From: Arthrobacter zhaoxinii
GTDB taxonomy: Bacteria > Actinomycetota > Actinomycetes > Actinomycetales > Micrococcaceae
DNA: 64,000 nt
Assembly: GCF_025244925.1 (NCBI RefSeq)
Contig: NZ_CP104275.1
Location: 2,480,001 to 2,544,000, forward strand
Direction: 5' to 3'
The position numbers were made by a program, and so were the translations under genes. Below are positions 8,401-15,083 of the stretch, one piece after another; position 1 is the stretch's first letter, and the number at the start of each line of letters is the position of its first letter. The notes beneath the pieces were generated by a model. That model was not told where the DNA came from, did no database searches, and saw nothing but the letters and a program-made list of their open reading frames with translations.

Positions 8401-10295
8401 GCCAGCAGGGAACCGGTCTGCAGCGGATCGATGCCGGAGGGATACACCAGGCCCAGGTCGTACAGGTAGAACCCTGTGCCGTCGCCCCGGCGGATTTCGA
8501 AGGGGCGTTCGTCGAGCACTTCCAGGCCGAGGTTGTGCAGGAACGGCAGGATCTGGGTCAGCGACTTCGGCTCGGTCAGGTAGAGCTTCAGGCGGGCGTC
8601 TTCGGGACCGTCACCGCCGGCCGGGATGTAGACGAACAGTTCCGGAGCGGTGTCCGGACGGGCCAGCCGGGCTTCGAAGCGGGCAATGTCCTCCAGCGCA
8701 TCCTCGACTTCGTAGGCCACCCGGTACGCAGCCGGGAAGGCGTCGGACCACAGTGCGGACAGCTTTTCCGCCTCCGGGCGGGAGAACTTGGTCCGGACGA
8801 CCTCTTCGATACCCTCGCTCCAGGACCGGGTGGCCTGCACGAGGCGTGCCTCCAACTCGGCGGCATCGATATCCGCGATTTCCTGGCCGCGGGGCAGCCG
8901 GATCCGGAAGAACAGGCGCGCCAGGGCGGACTCCGTCATCCGCGCCTCGAAATCGATGGACTCTCCGTTGAACGTGGAACGCAGCTCGTCCTGGATCCGG
9001 AGCCGGACCGGCGTTGTGTAGCGGTCTCGGGGCAGGAAGACGATTGCGGACATAAAACGGCCGTAGATATCCGGCCGGAGGAACAGCCGGGTCCGCCGAC
9101 GTTCCTGCAGGCGGAGGATAGCCAGCGAGGTGTCCAGCAGCGTGGAGGGGTCAATCTGGAAGAGCTCGTCGCGGGGGTAGGTCTCCAGAATGGAGAGCAG
9201 GTCCTTGCCCGAGTGTGAGTCGGCAGGGAAACCGCAGGTGCGCATGACGTCGCGGACCTTGTCCCGGACAATCGGAATGCTGCGGACGGAACCGGTGTAC
9301 GCGCCGGTGGCGAAGAGCCCGATGAAGCGGCGTTCGCCGTTGACATTGCCCTGCTCGTCAAAGCGCTTGACACCGAGATAGTCAAGGTAGGCGGGCCGGT
9401 GCACGGTGGACCGCGAGTTGGCTTTGGTGATGACGAGGGCGCGCTTTTCACGTGCTTTGGCCCGGCCTGCGTCCGTCAGCCGCTGGACCCGCCGGGTGGA
9501 ATGCAGCCGCAGCAGCCCCAGGCCGCTGTCCTCGGTGGGGAGCAGTGCGTCTTCCCCGTTTTCGGTGACCAGGTCATATTCGCGGTAGCCGAGGAAGGTG
9601 AAGTTGCCGTTGTCCAGCCAGGTCAGCAGTTCGCGGGCCTGCTGGAGGTCAGGGATGTCCCGGGCACCGGGGACGGTTTCCAGGGAACGGGCAATCTCGT
9701 GGACCTTCATCCGCATGGCGGGCCAGTCCGCCACGGCGATCCGGACATCGCCGAGGACCTTCTGCAGGCCGTCAACAAGTTCGGAGCGTTTGTCCCCGTC
9801 GGTGATACGGGCGACCTCGATGGCGATCCAGGATTCCACCTTGGTGGTGCCGCCGTTCCCGCCCAGCAGGTCGGCCAGATTGGGCAGCGCTGCAGTGTCG
9901 CCGCTTGAGACGCCGGCAGCGGCGGGAACACGCTGCACCTGCTGCAGTTCACCCGTCCGGGGATCGCGGGTGGCCAGGAAAATGGGGTGCACTACCAGCC
10001 GGATCGCGGCGTTGCGGCGTACTACCTCTGCGGTGACGGAGTCGACGAGGAAGGGCATGTCATCGGTCACGATCAGGATGACGCTGGTGTCGCCCTGGTC
10101 CACCACGTCGACGGCGGCAGTTCCTTCGGTGCGGCTGAGCGCCAGTTCCATGTGCTTTTGGGCCCGCTCCTTCAGGACCGCCGGAGCATAGGCCTGGGCA
10201 TCTTCACGCGCCAGATGCTCGTAGTAGTTCCCGATGAATTCATCCAGGGAAGTGTCCGAACTGAAAAGATCCGCGATGCGGGACCCTGACGACAA
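5463..10295 (-). CDS. gdh: NAD-specific glutamate dehydrogenase, large (180-kDa) class
   Basis: About 1610 residues, close to the mycobacterial enzyme (about 1620). It oxidises glutamate to 2-oxoglutarate and ammonium with NAD. The N-terminal half carries the ACT-like regulatory region of this class. The catalytic region includes LRFGEVARGGLRWSDR and PTGAKGGFYAKKLPDP, which contains the substrate-binding lysines, followed by the NAD-binding domain (VVGVGDMSGDVFGNGML, EGGNLGMTQ). I chose TTG 10295: GGAGG at 10305-10309 sits 9 nt before it, and the frame from 10376 would add an Arg-rich stretch unlike the family. In mycobacteria this class is inhibited by GarA; no garA lies here. The opposite strand carries a 1215-codon shadow frame. 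Confidence 0.93.
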   Translation of the reverse strand: MSSGSRIADLFSSDTSLDEFIGNYYEHLAREDAQAYAPAVLKERAQKHMELALSRTEGTAAVDVVDQGDTSVILIVTDDMPFLVDSVTAEVVRRNAAIRLVVHPIFLATRDPRTGELQQVQRVPAAAGVSSGDTAALPNLADLLGGNGGTTKVESWIAIEVARITDGDKRSELVDGLQKVLGDVRIAVADWPAMRMKVHEIARSLETVPGARDIPDLQQARELLTWLDNGNFTFLGYREYDLVTENGEDALLPTEDSGLGLLRLHSTRRVQRLTDAGRAKAREKRALVITKANSRSTVHRPAYLDYLGVKRFDEQGNVNGERRFIGLFATGAYTGSVRSIPIVRDKVRDVMRTCGFPADSHSGKDLLSILETYPRDELFQIDPSTLLDTSLAILRLQERRRTRLFLRPDIYGRFMSAIVFLPRDRYTTPVRLRIQDELRSTFNGESIDFEARMTESALARLFFRIRLPRGQEIADIDAAELEARLVQATRSWSEGIEEVVRTKFSRPEAEKLSALWSDAFPAAYRVAYEVEDALEDIARFEARLARPDTAPELFVYIPAGGDGPEDARLKLYLTEPKSLTQILPFLHNLGLEVLDERPFEIRRGDGTGFYLYDLGLVYPSGIDPLQTGSLLAEAFRAGLSGTAESDAFDRLILQQGLRWRQVVILRAYAKYMRQVGTGNSYGFVAGTLLANPDVAHALIALFEGRFDPDLTEEERRAAVEQAGAALETGLEKVPTLDADRVLRTFATLINATLRTNFYQDKPYVSFKLNTGAIDGAPFPRPKYEIWVYSPRVEGVHLRFGEVARGGLRWSDRREDFRTEVLGLVKAQTVKNAVIVPTGAKGGFYAKKLPDPAVDRGAWMEEGKNSYRTFIRGLLDLTDNLVVKESGEEVVPPERVVRHDGDDSYLVVAADKGTASFSDIANSISAEYGFWLGDAFASGGSVGYDHKAMGITARGAWESVKRHFSELGIDTQSQDFTVVGVGDMSGDVFGNGMLLSEHIKLVAAFDHRHIFLDPNPDAARSHAERRRLFELPRSSWADYDESLISAGGGIFPRQSKSIPLSAEVREVLGLPDSATKMSPPELLKAILTAPVDLLYNGGIGTYVKSSAETSADVGDKANDAIRVDGRDLRVKVVGEGGNLGMTQHGRIEAARAGVILNTDAIDNSAGVDCSDHEVNIKIFVDRMVAAGRLDPQERAEFLHSMTDEVGHLVLQDNIDQNMLLLNDRQRVLEANPSFERLMDWLEEHADLDRELEALPTNDELHARVAAGEGLTSPELAVLAAYAKIELTKALTRSNLADDPYFAGTLRRYFPKQIVERFGDQLDTHPLRREIISTVVANDMLNIGGITFAFRVIEETSATEAEAARAFTALREIYGFDKVLAELGSLPADFPTETWSMVHLDLRRLLDRAVRWFVNHVGRGTTIAEDIEAFRPVVQPLLSDLTRFLRGSDAERVEAMLQKARELDIPKDLGTYWAEQFESFGLLDVALASKAAAVPADEVAGVYYAVYDQYGIDDLLNRITKLPREDRWQSLARAALRDDLYSTVADMTVAVLEATPDGSGTDPGERLHTWEQENADHLQRASKMFSEVNRLEEDDMASLSVALRLLRSIVRR

Positions 10296-10379
10296 TGTAA
10301 TACGCCTCCGATAGTACTTACGTCCGCCTGCTCCGTTGCAGCCTCTTCCTATCGAGCCTAGCCGCGAATGCGCCAAAGG

Positions 10380-11684
10380 TCACTTTGCCCGCGTCCGAGG
10401 TGCGCCACGTCGTCGGCCGGGGACCTGCACGCCCGCCAGCTCGGCGATGGAGGCGCGAAGGGCCGAGGCGGGCGCCGTTTCCAGCAGTGCTGTCCCGGAG
10501 AGCAGGGAGGCGTCGGCGGCGTCGTAATCGGCCGGCAGGAAGGCAGCGATTTCCCCTCCCGGACCGAACCTTTCCCAGGCCCCGCGCAGCTGGCTTTCCG
10601 GCTGCCGTCCGACGGAGGAGGCCCTTACCTTATTCAGCACGACGCGCGGCTCGAGTCCCGGAACCGCTCCTGCCAGGTCGGCGAGGGCACGGACCAGGCG
10701 GGGAACTCCGACGGAATCGGCCGTGCCCACGGCGTAGACCGTGTCCGCTGCTTCGAGCACCAGGAGGGTGGAGGCGTTGCGCCGCGGAGCCATCGTGTCG
10801 AAGCTGAGTTCCTCGTCTGTTTCCAGCGAGAATCCACAGTCGACGATGATCAGGTCCGCGATTCTCCGCGCCGCGGCGAGGACGCCCGCGAGCGCGGCGG
10901 GGCGCAGTTCGACCCACCGGTCGGAGCGGGTGATGCCGGTCAGCACCGACAACCGGTGCCCCCGGAGGGAAACCCCGGCCGAGATCCTGCGCAGCGCGGC
11001 GTCGTCGAGCAGTCCCTGGTCGGCAAGGCGGCAGGCCTGGGCCAGTCCGGCGGATTCATCGAGCAGTCCGAGGCTGACGGCCACGCTGGAACCGTACGTG
11101 TCGGCGTCGATAAGCAGCACCGCTGTGCCGGCAGCTGCCGCCTCGGCCGCCAGGTTGACGGCGAGCGTGGTCCTGCCCGGAGCTCCGGCCGGCCCCCAGA
11201 CAGCGGTAACCGTACCCCTGCGCCCCTCCGGCAGCGCAGTGTCGTCGGGTCCCGGGGCGGCGGTGCCCGCACCGAAGGCAGCGGCCGGGTCTGCGAGGCT
11301 GTTGCTGCCTCCCGTCCGTGTGTCCTGCACGGGCTGCTCCAGCGCCTGGACCGCCGCGGAAATCAAGTCGGCGAGCGCACCCGGGTCGACACCGCTGGGG
11401 GCATTCACGATCCGAAGGGCCTCCAGCCGCTGCCGAAGGATCGGATCATCGGCGAGCGCCACGAGCGCCACTCCGGCAGCCGCGAGGCGTTCGGCCAGTG
11501 CTGCGGTGAGCTCACCTGCCTCATCGGCGACGACGGCGGCGCGCACTATTCCGCTTTGCGAGACGGCTATGAGTTCCGTCAGTTCGGTGCACCGCCGGAC
11601 CACGGTCACGGGACCCTGCAGCCGTTCCAACCCGTCGAGGACACCGGCGGTAGCGGCCCCTACGGTGGCGACGGGGATATTCAC
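10380..11684 (-). CDS. CpaE-like ParA/MinD-family ATPase with atypical P-loop
   Basis: 434 residues. The N-terminal 110 residues look like a degenerate receiver domain, as in CpaE. The ATPase core has a modified P-loop (VWGPAGAPGRTTLAVNLA) where the usual KGGxGK(T/S) has lost its lysines to Pro/Gly and Arg. It is followed by LLIDADTYGSS (Walker A') and LIIVDCGFSLET (Walker B). CpaE proteins localise Flp/Tad pilus assembly. The start is GTG, overlapping the stop of the SAF gene by 4 bp (GTGA), so the two are coupled. No TadA, TadB/C or pilin gene is visible nearby. A role in pilus or septum positioning is inferred only. Confidence 0.78.
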   Translation of the reverse strand: MNIPVATVGAATAGVLDGLERLQGPVTVVRRCTELTELIAVSQSGIVRAAVVADEAGELTAALAERLAAAGVALVALADDPILRQRLEALRIVNAPSGVDPGALADLISAAVQALEQPVQDTRTGGSNSLADPAAAFGAGTAAPGPDDTALPEGRRGTVTAVWGPAGAPGRTTLAVNLAAEAAAAGTAVLLIDADTYGSSVAVSLGLLDESAGLAQACRLADQGLLDDAALRRISAGVSLRGHRLSVLTGITRSDRWVELRPAALAGVLAAARRIADLIIVDCGFSLETDEELSFDTMAPRRNASTLLVLEAADTVYAVGTADSVGVPRLVRALADLAGAVPGLEPRVVLNKVRASSVGRQPESQLRGAWERFGPGGEIAAFLPADYDAADASLLSGTALLETAPASALRASIAELAGVQVPGRRRGAPRTRAK

Positions 11685-12343
11685 GAGCCCGGTGAGGGGT
11701 TGTGGACCACGGTGATCTTGGCCTGGTTGGATAAGGCGCTCAGCAGCAGCGGCAGGTCGGAGTCGTCCACCAGGACCAGCAGCTCCGTACTGCGGTTCGC
11801 GCCCAGCGCGGACTCGGTGACGGCCAGCTCCGATATCTCTGCGGCTTCGATCAGCTGCTTCGGCTCATCGAACCCGTTGCGGGCGTTGGGCATGGCCGCC
11901 CAGATGTCGACACGCGATCCCGCGTCCGTGCTGGCGGGCAGCGGGTCCTCCACCCGCAGTCCGACCGGTTTGCGGTCCAGCTGGTCCGGTTGGACCAGCG
12001 AGGACCGGGCAACCAGTTCACCTTTGCGGAGCGCCGCACCGGCGACGGCGTTCTCCGGTATTCCTCCGGCAACGGGGAGATACAGCTCCTCGGCGTTGCC
12101 GAGCCGGACCGGCACCGCGAGCAGGTCCTCGGCACGGATGGACGTGCCCGGAGGAACGTCGCGGCTCACGGCATAGACCTCCGTTGTCCGGTCGGCGCTG
12201 CTGACCAGGGTGACAACCCCGGCAACGGATCCGAGCACCAGCAGGATTCCCAGCAGGAGGCGGGGATCCCGCCACGACGGTTTGCGCAGCCGTGCCGCTG
12301 ACGGTTCCGTACCGGTTGCGCGGTCGGTTAGGTGCAGGCTCAT
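11681..12343 (-). CDS. SAF-domain membrane protein (CpaB/RcpC-like)
   Basis: 220 residues. A basic cytoplasmic N-terminus is followed by one membrane segment (LLLGILLVLGSVAGVVTLV). Then comes a SAF-like domain (VYAVSRDVPPGTSIRAEDLLAVPVRL) and an acidic C-terminal region with repeated short beta-strands. SAF domains occur in CpaB/RcpC of Flp pilus systems and in flagellar FlgA. The start is ATG 12343, with GGGGGA about 5 nt upstream; the frame from 12391 would add residues with no homology signal. It overlaps the CpaE-like gene by 4 bp and is the first gene of that pair. Confidence 0.75.
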   Translation of the reverse strand: MSLHLTDRATGTEPSAARLRKPSWRDPRLLLGILLVLGSVAGVVTLVSSADRTTEVYAVSRDVPPGTSIRAEDLLAVPVRLGNAEELYLPVAGGIPENAVAGAALRKGELVARSSLVQPDQLDRKPVGLRVEDPLPASTDAGSRVDIWAAMPNARNGFDEPKQLIEAAEISELAVTESALGANRSTELLVLVDDSDLPLLLSALSNQAKITVVHNPSPGS

Positions 12344-12505
12344 GGTCCCCCTTTTCTCCCCTGGCTCACCCTTCACCCCGGACCGGGGCACTGGATGGGC
12401 TCATTGTGGAGGAACTGCCGGAGGAAGCAAACGGTGGTTTCGAGGAAAGTCGAATCTGTGGATAACCCCTGAGCATGATCCCGCTGGTGTCACACTGGTG
12501 CTGCT

Positions 12506-12526
12506 GGTATACAACGGGTGCATACC
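12506..12526. promoter_or_regulatory. Dyad GGTAT-N11-ATACC upstream of the HTH gene
   Basis: The arms are 16 bp apart centre to centre, about 1.5 helical turns, and lie 30-50 bp before the predicted start of the small DNA-binding protein. A further small palindrome, GTGTCACAC, lies just upstream (12487-12495). This may be an operator; no regulator is identified. Confidence 0.3.
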
Positions 12527-12555
12527 GCGGCAGTGCGGTGCGAAAGGTGAGTGGC

Positions 12556-12789
12556 GTGGGCGATAAGAGATTTCTGACGCTGGTCGATGTCGCCGAGGTG
12601 CTGAACATCTCCTCCTCGCAGACTTACGCCCTGGTCCGCAGCGGAGAACTTCCGGCGATCCAGATCGGAGGCAGGGGGCAGTGGCGGGTCGAGTCGCAGC
12701 AGCTTGAAGACTACATTTCCCGTGCCTACCGGAAATCTGCTGCAGCTGTGCGGCAGGGCATTCCCCTGGAGGAAAACGCCGGAAGCTGA
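12556..12789 (+). CDS. Small excisionase/BldC-like winged-helix DNA-binding protein
   Basis: 77 residues: an HTH_17/MerR-like winged helix with RFLTLVDVAEVLNISSSQTYALVRSGELP followed by the wing strand IQIGGRGQWRVE and a short helical tail. Proteins of this size and fold include phage excisionases and the Streptomyces developmental regulator BldC, both of which bind direct repeats as head-to-tail oligomers. I chose GTG 12556 because AAAGGTGA ends 5 nt before it and homologues start three or four residues before RFLTL; GTG 12547 is an alternative. It diverges from the SAF gene. No integrase is nearby, so a chromosomal regulator is more likely than a phage remnant. Confidence 0.85.
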   Translation: MGDKRFLTLVDVAEVLNISSSQTYALVRSGELPAIQIGGRGQWRVESQQLEDYISRAYRKSAAAVRQGIPLEENAGS

Positions 12790-12830
12790 GCCCGGGGAGC
12801 CGGCCGCGTCACGGTGGCCGAGGTGCCGTG

Positions 12831-13394
12831 TCACGGCCAGCCGTTCTGTTGTGACAGTAGCGCGGCCACGGTGGCTGTCGGCAGGACGTAGACCCCCGTG
12901 ACGTTTGTGCTGCGCCGCGGCTGGTCGGACGGCACAACGGCCAGCTCCAGGAAGTCGCTGCCCACCCGGTCGATCGTGCCGTGCAGGGCACTTTCGGCTG
13001 CTGCCCCGGCGGAGCGGATCAGCACGGCGCTCCGGTCCCTGGCGATGCTGCGCAGTGCGGACGTCACTCCCAGCCGCACCTGCCCGGCGGGCCGGCTCGC
13101 GAAGCGGTCCATCCCCCTGATGGCAACCACGTGGGACAACACCGCCAGGGCGGCGCCCCGGTCCTGCTCCAGCACCACCCACCCTTCCCCCACATGCCGC
13201 AGGATTCCCCGCAGCACCCCTGCTGTGCCGAGGTCCAGGAGCAGCTCCTTTCCGTTTTGGCTCCGCAGCCTGTCCTGCAGGCTGATTCCGCGCAGTTCCA
13301 TCCGGACACGGTCGGAAATCTCGCTTTCCGCGGCCAGCCCGGCAGCCGCGGCAAGCTGTGCCTCCATATCCCTGAACAGGGCGTCCCATCGCAT
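12831..13394 (-). CDS. Conserved hypothetical protein with two Sm-like beta repeats
   Basis: 187 residues, no signal peptide or membrane helix. A helical N-terminus (1-45) is followed by two segments with the same layout. Residues about 61-94 contain GILRHVGEGWVVLE...VLSHVVAI, and residues about 138-178 contain GTIDRVGSDFLELAVV...VYVLPTATVAAL. This G-x-[LI]-x-x-VG-x-x-[WF]-x-x-L...[V]-[L]-x-x-x-V pattern recalls Sm/LSm-type small beta barrels, which often bind RNA; this is my inference. ATG 13394 has TAGCCT ending 6 nt upstream, so a leaderless mRNA is likely. It converges on the HTH gene. Confidence 0.7.
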   Translation of the reverse strand: MRWDALFRDMEAQLAAAAGLAAESEISDRVRMELRGISLQDRLRSQNGKELLLDLGTAGVLRGILRHVGEGWVVLEQDRGAALAVLSHVVAIRGMDRFASRPAGQVRLGVTSALRSIARDRSAVLIRSAGAAAESALHGTIDRVGSDFLELAVVPSDQPRRSTNVTGVYVLPTATVAALLSQQNGWP

Positions 13395-13400
13395 CGCCCA

Positions 13401-13406
13401 AGGCTA
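13401..13406 (-). promoter_or_regulatory. -10 hexamer TAGCCT of a leaderless promoter
   Basis: TAGCCT on the minus strand, 6-nt spacer TGGGCG, then ATG 13394. No ribosome-binding site lies between them. Confidence 0.5.
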
Positions 13407-13484
13407 GCGTCCACCACGGCAGCCGACCACTCTGGACAGCGACCAACACGAAGTGTAGACACGGGCATCACCTGGGTCATACGG

Positions 13485-13549
13485 CACCAAAAAAGCCGAA
13501 ACCCAGCTAATGACACCAAACAGCACTAAAAGACATCAACCTCACCAAA
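13485..13549 (+). repeat. Helically phased CACCAAA-type direct repeats upstream of the LysM gene
   Basis: CACCAAA occurs at 13485, 13514 and 13543, with CACTAAA at 13524 and CATCAAC at 13534. The last four copies are 10, 10 and 9 bp apart. They lie in an unusually A-rich, lower-G+C 210-bp spacer just before the LysM gene. AGCCGAAA near 13494 and TTTCGGCT near 13580 flank the array as an inverted pair. The phasing suits a regulator binding one face of the helix. Confidence 0.5.
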
Positions 13550-13605
13550 CGGGTCTAACGAACAAAATAAACCGCTCCGTTTCGGCTCATTTCCTGGAGA
13601 ATGCC

Positions 13606-14400
13606 ATGACTGGAAACGCGTCCCCCCGCCGGCTGGCTGCAGATGCCCTTGCAACCGGCGCCATAGCGGCCGCCGGCCTGTTGCTGCTGTGGTGCGGCGC
13701 CCGGATGCTGCCGGGCGCGGTGACCGCGGGTTCCACCCTGTTCTCCCCGGACCCGCTGTCCGGAACCGTGCTTTCCCTGACAACCCTGACTCAGATCGCC
13801 GGGTTCGGCGCTGCGGCAGCAGGCCTGCTGCTGACACTCTGGTGGATGGCGGGGCTTGCCTGCGCACTGGCAGGGTGCCTGCTGCACCGCTTCGGCTTCC
13901 GGACGGCCGGCAGGCGGACGCTGGCCCTGGCGCCCGGGCCGCTGCGCCGGCTGGCATCGGCTGCACTGGGGATCTCGCTGGCTGCCGGGGGAACACTCGG
14001 AGCGGTGCCCGGCGCAGCGGCAGCCGGAACAGCCGTCACCCGGACCTATGCAATGGAAGCGGAGCTGTCCGGAACACGTGTACCGGCAGCCGCTGCGGAA
14101 ACCGGGCCCCCGGCGTCAGACGCTCCGGCGGATACCGTCTCGCCGCTCTGGCGTCCTTCTCCCCCGCCGTCCGCGGGCGGCGGCCTGCTAACAGGTACCA
14201 CCCGGCCTGATGAACGGGAAGTTGTGGTCGCGGCGGGAGACACCCTCTGGTCGCTGGCGGCATCCCAGCTTGGACCACAGGCCACGGACGCAGAGACTGC
14301 CGCCCACTGGCCCCGCTGGTACGAACTGAACAGGGCGGTGATCGGTCCCGATCCGGGCCTGATTCATCCCGGCCAGGTGCTGGCCGTTCCGCCCCCGTAA
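13606..14400 (+). CDS. LysM-domain membrane protein
   Basis: 264 residues. Three hydrophobic segments (about 12-32, 60-92 and 115-135) are followed by an Ala/Pro/Thr-rich linker. A C-terminal LysM domain (about 208-264) contains VVAAGDTLWSLAASQLG and ends GLIHPGQVLAVPPP. LysM binds peptidoglycan GlcNAc, so the protein probably anchors or senses the wall from the membrane. ATG 13606 is preceded by GGAGA at 13596-13600 with 5-nt spacing; the longer frame from 13510 runs through the phased repeats and is not credible. The Rv3235-family gene follows after 77 nt. Confidence 0.82.
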   Translation: MTGNASPRRLAADALATGAIAAAGLLLLWCGARMLPGAVTAGSTLFSPDPLSGTVLSLTTLTQIAGFGAAAAGLLLTLWWMAGLACALAGCLLHRFGFRTAGRRTLALAPGPLRRLASAALGISLAAGGTLGAVPGAAAAGTAVTRTYAMEAELSGTRVPAAAAETGPPASDAPADTVSPLWRPSPPPSAGGGLLTGTTRPDEREVVVAAGDTLWSLAASQLGPQATDAETAAHWPRWYELNRAVIGPDPGLIHPGQVLAVPPP

Positions 14401-14477
14401 GGGGACCCGTTCGAAGCCGGCGGCCCGCCGCTTCCCTCACGTAAGAACAGCACTTCCGCGCTAGGAAAGGACGCACC

Positions 14478-15062
14478 ATGACCAGCGTAATATTCCTACC
14501 CGCTCCCGATGCCCCGCCTGCACCTCCGGATGAGCCGGCTGACGGAACCGCCGGTCCCATCGCGGTCTATCTGGCCCCTTCCAGGGAGGCACTCCCGGCC
14601 CCGGTGCCGGCCACACCCCGCGAACGTTACAGCCGGGCTGCGGATCTGCCTCCCGGTCCCGCACCCGGAGCCGCCAACTGGGCTTCGGCCCCGGAAGATG
14701 ACGCGCGGGTGAAAGCCATCTGCCAATCGGTGGCGCTGGCGGCGCTTGAAGTGCTGGGCGGCGTCCGGCCCCTGCAGCAGATGTCCCGCTGGCTGGATCC
14801 GGAGAACTATGAACGGCTGCAGATGCGTGCCAACCTCGTCCGCGGCCTGCAGCAGGATCCCCGGGCACGGTCCGGGAAGGCACCCGATCCGCAGCTGCTG
14901 CACCGCGGCGTACGCATCCGCTCCTGCCGGCTCTGCCCGGTGTCGGAGGGAATCTACGAGGCCACCGTGGTGGCCCTGGAACATGACAGAGCCCGCGCCG
15001 TCGCGCTGAGGGTTCAGCTGCGGCGCGGGCTCTGGAAGGTTACTGCCCTGGAGATCGGCTAG
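14478..15062 (+). CDS. Rv3235-family protein
   Basis: 194 residues. A Pro/Ala-rich N-terminal third (about 1-75) is followed by a compact domain. This contains ICQSVALAALEVLGGVRPLQQMSRWLDPENYERLQMR and a C-terminal part with RSCRLCPVSEGIYEATVVAL and RGLWKVTALEIG. This is the pattern of the Rv3235 family, found next to secA in many Actinobacteria. No biochemical role is known to me. AGGAAAGGA lies before ATG 14478. The gene converges on secA with a 21-bp gap. Confidence 0.85.
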   Translation: MTSVIFLPAPDAPPAPPDEPADGTAGPIAVYLAPSREALPAPVPATPRERYSRAADLPPGPAPGAANWASAPEDDARVKAICQSVALAALEVLGGVRPLQQMSRWLDPENYERLQMRANLVRGLQQDPRARSGKAPDPQLLHRGVRIRSCRLCPVSEGIYEATVVALEHDRARAVALRVQLRRGLWKVTALEIG

Positions 15063-15072
15063 GTCCTAGCCG
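15056..15072. terminator. 17-nt palindrome overlapping the Rv3235-family stop codon
   Basis: CGGCTAGG-T-CCTAGCCG is a perfect palindrome about one base and includes the TAG stop. It sits between two convergent genes, but the flanking U-tract is weak (CTTTCC), so termination is only probable. Confidence 0.4.
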
Positions 15073-15083
15073 GTCCTTTCCGG

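Noticed and set aside
5571..9218. 1215-codon open frame opposite the glutamate dehydrogenase gene
   Set aside because: It is a shadow frame produced by high G+C third positions of gdh; no domain or start signal is visible, and the gdh product is unambiguous.
12556..12789. Excisionase of an integrated element
   Set aside because: No integrase, attachment-site repeat or phage gene lies nearby, and neighbours are core genes; a chromosomal regulator is more likely.
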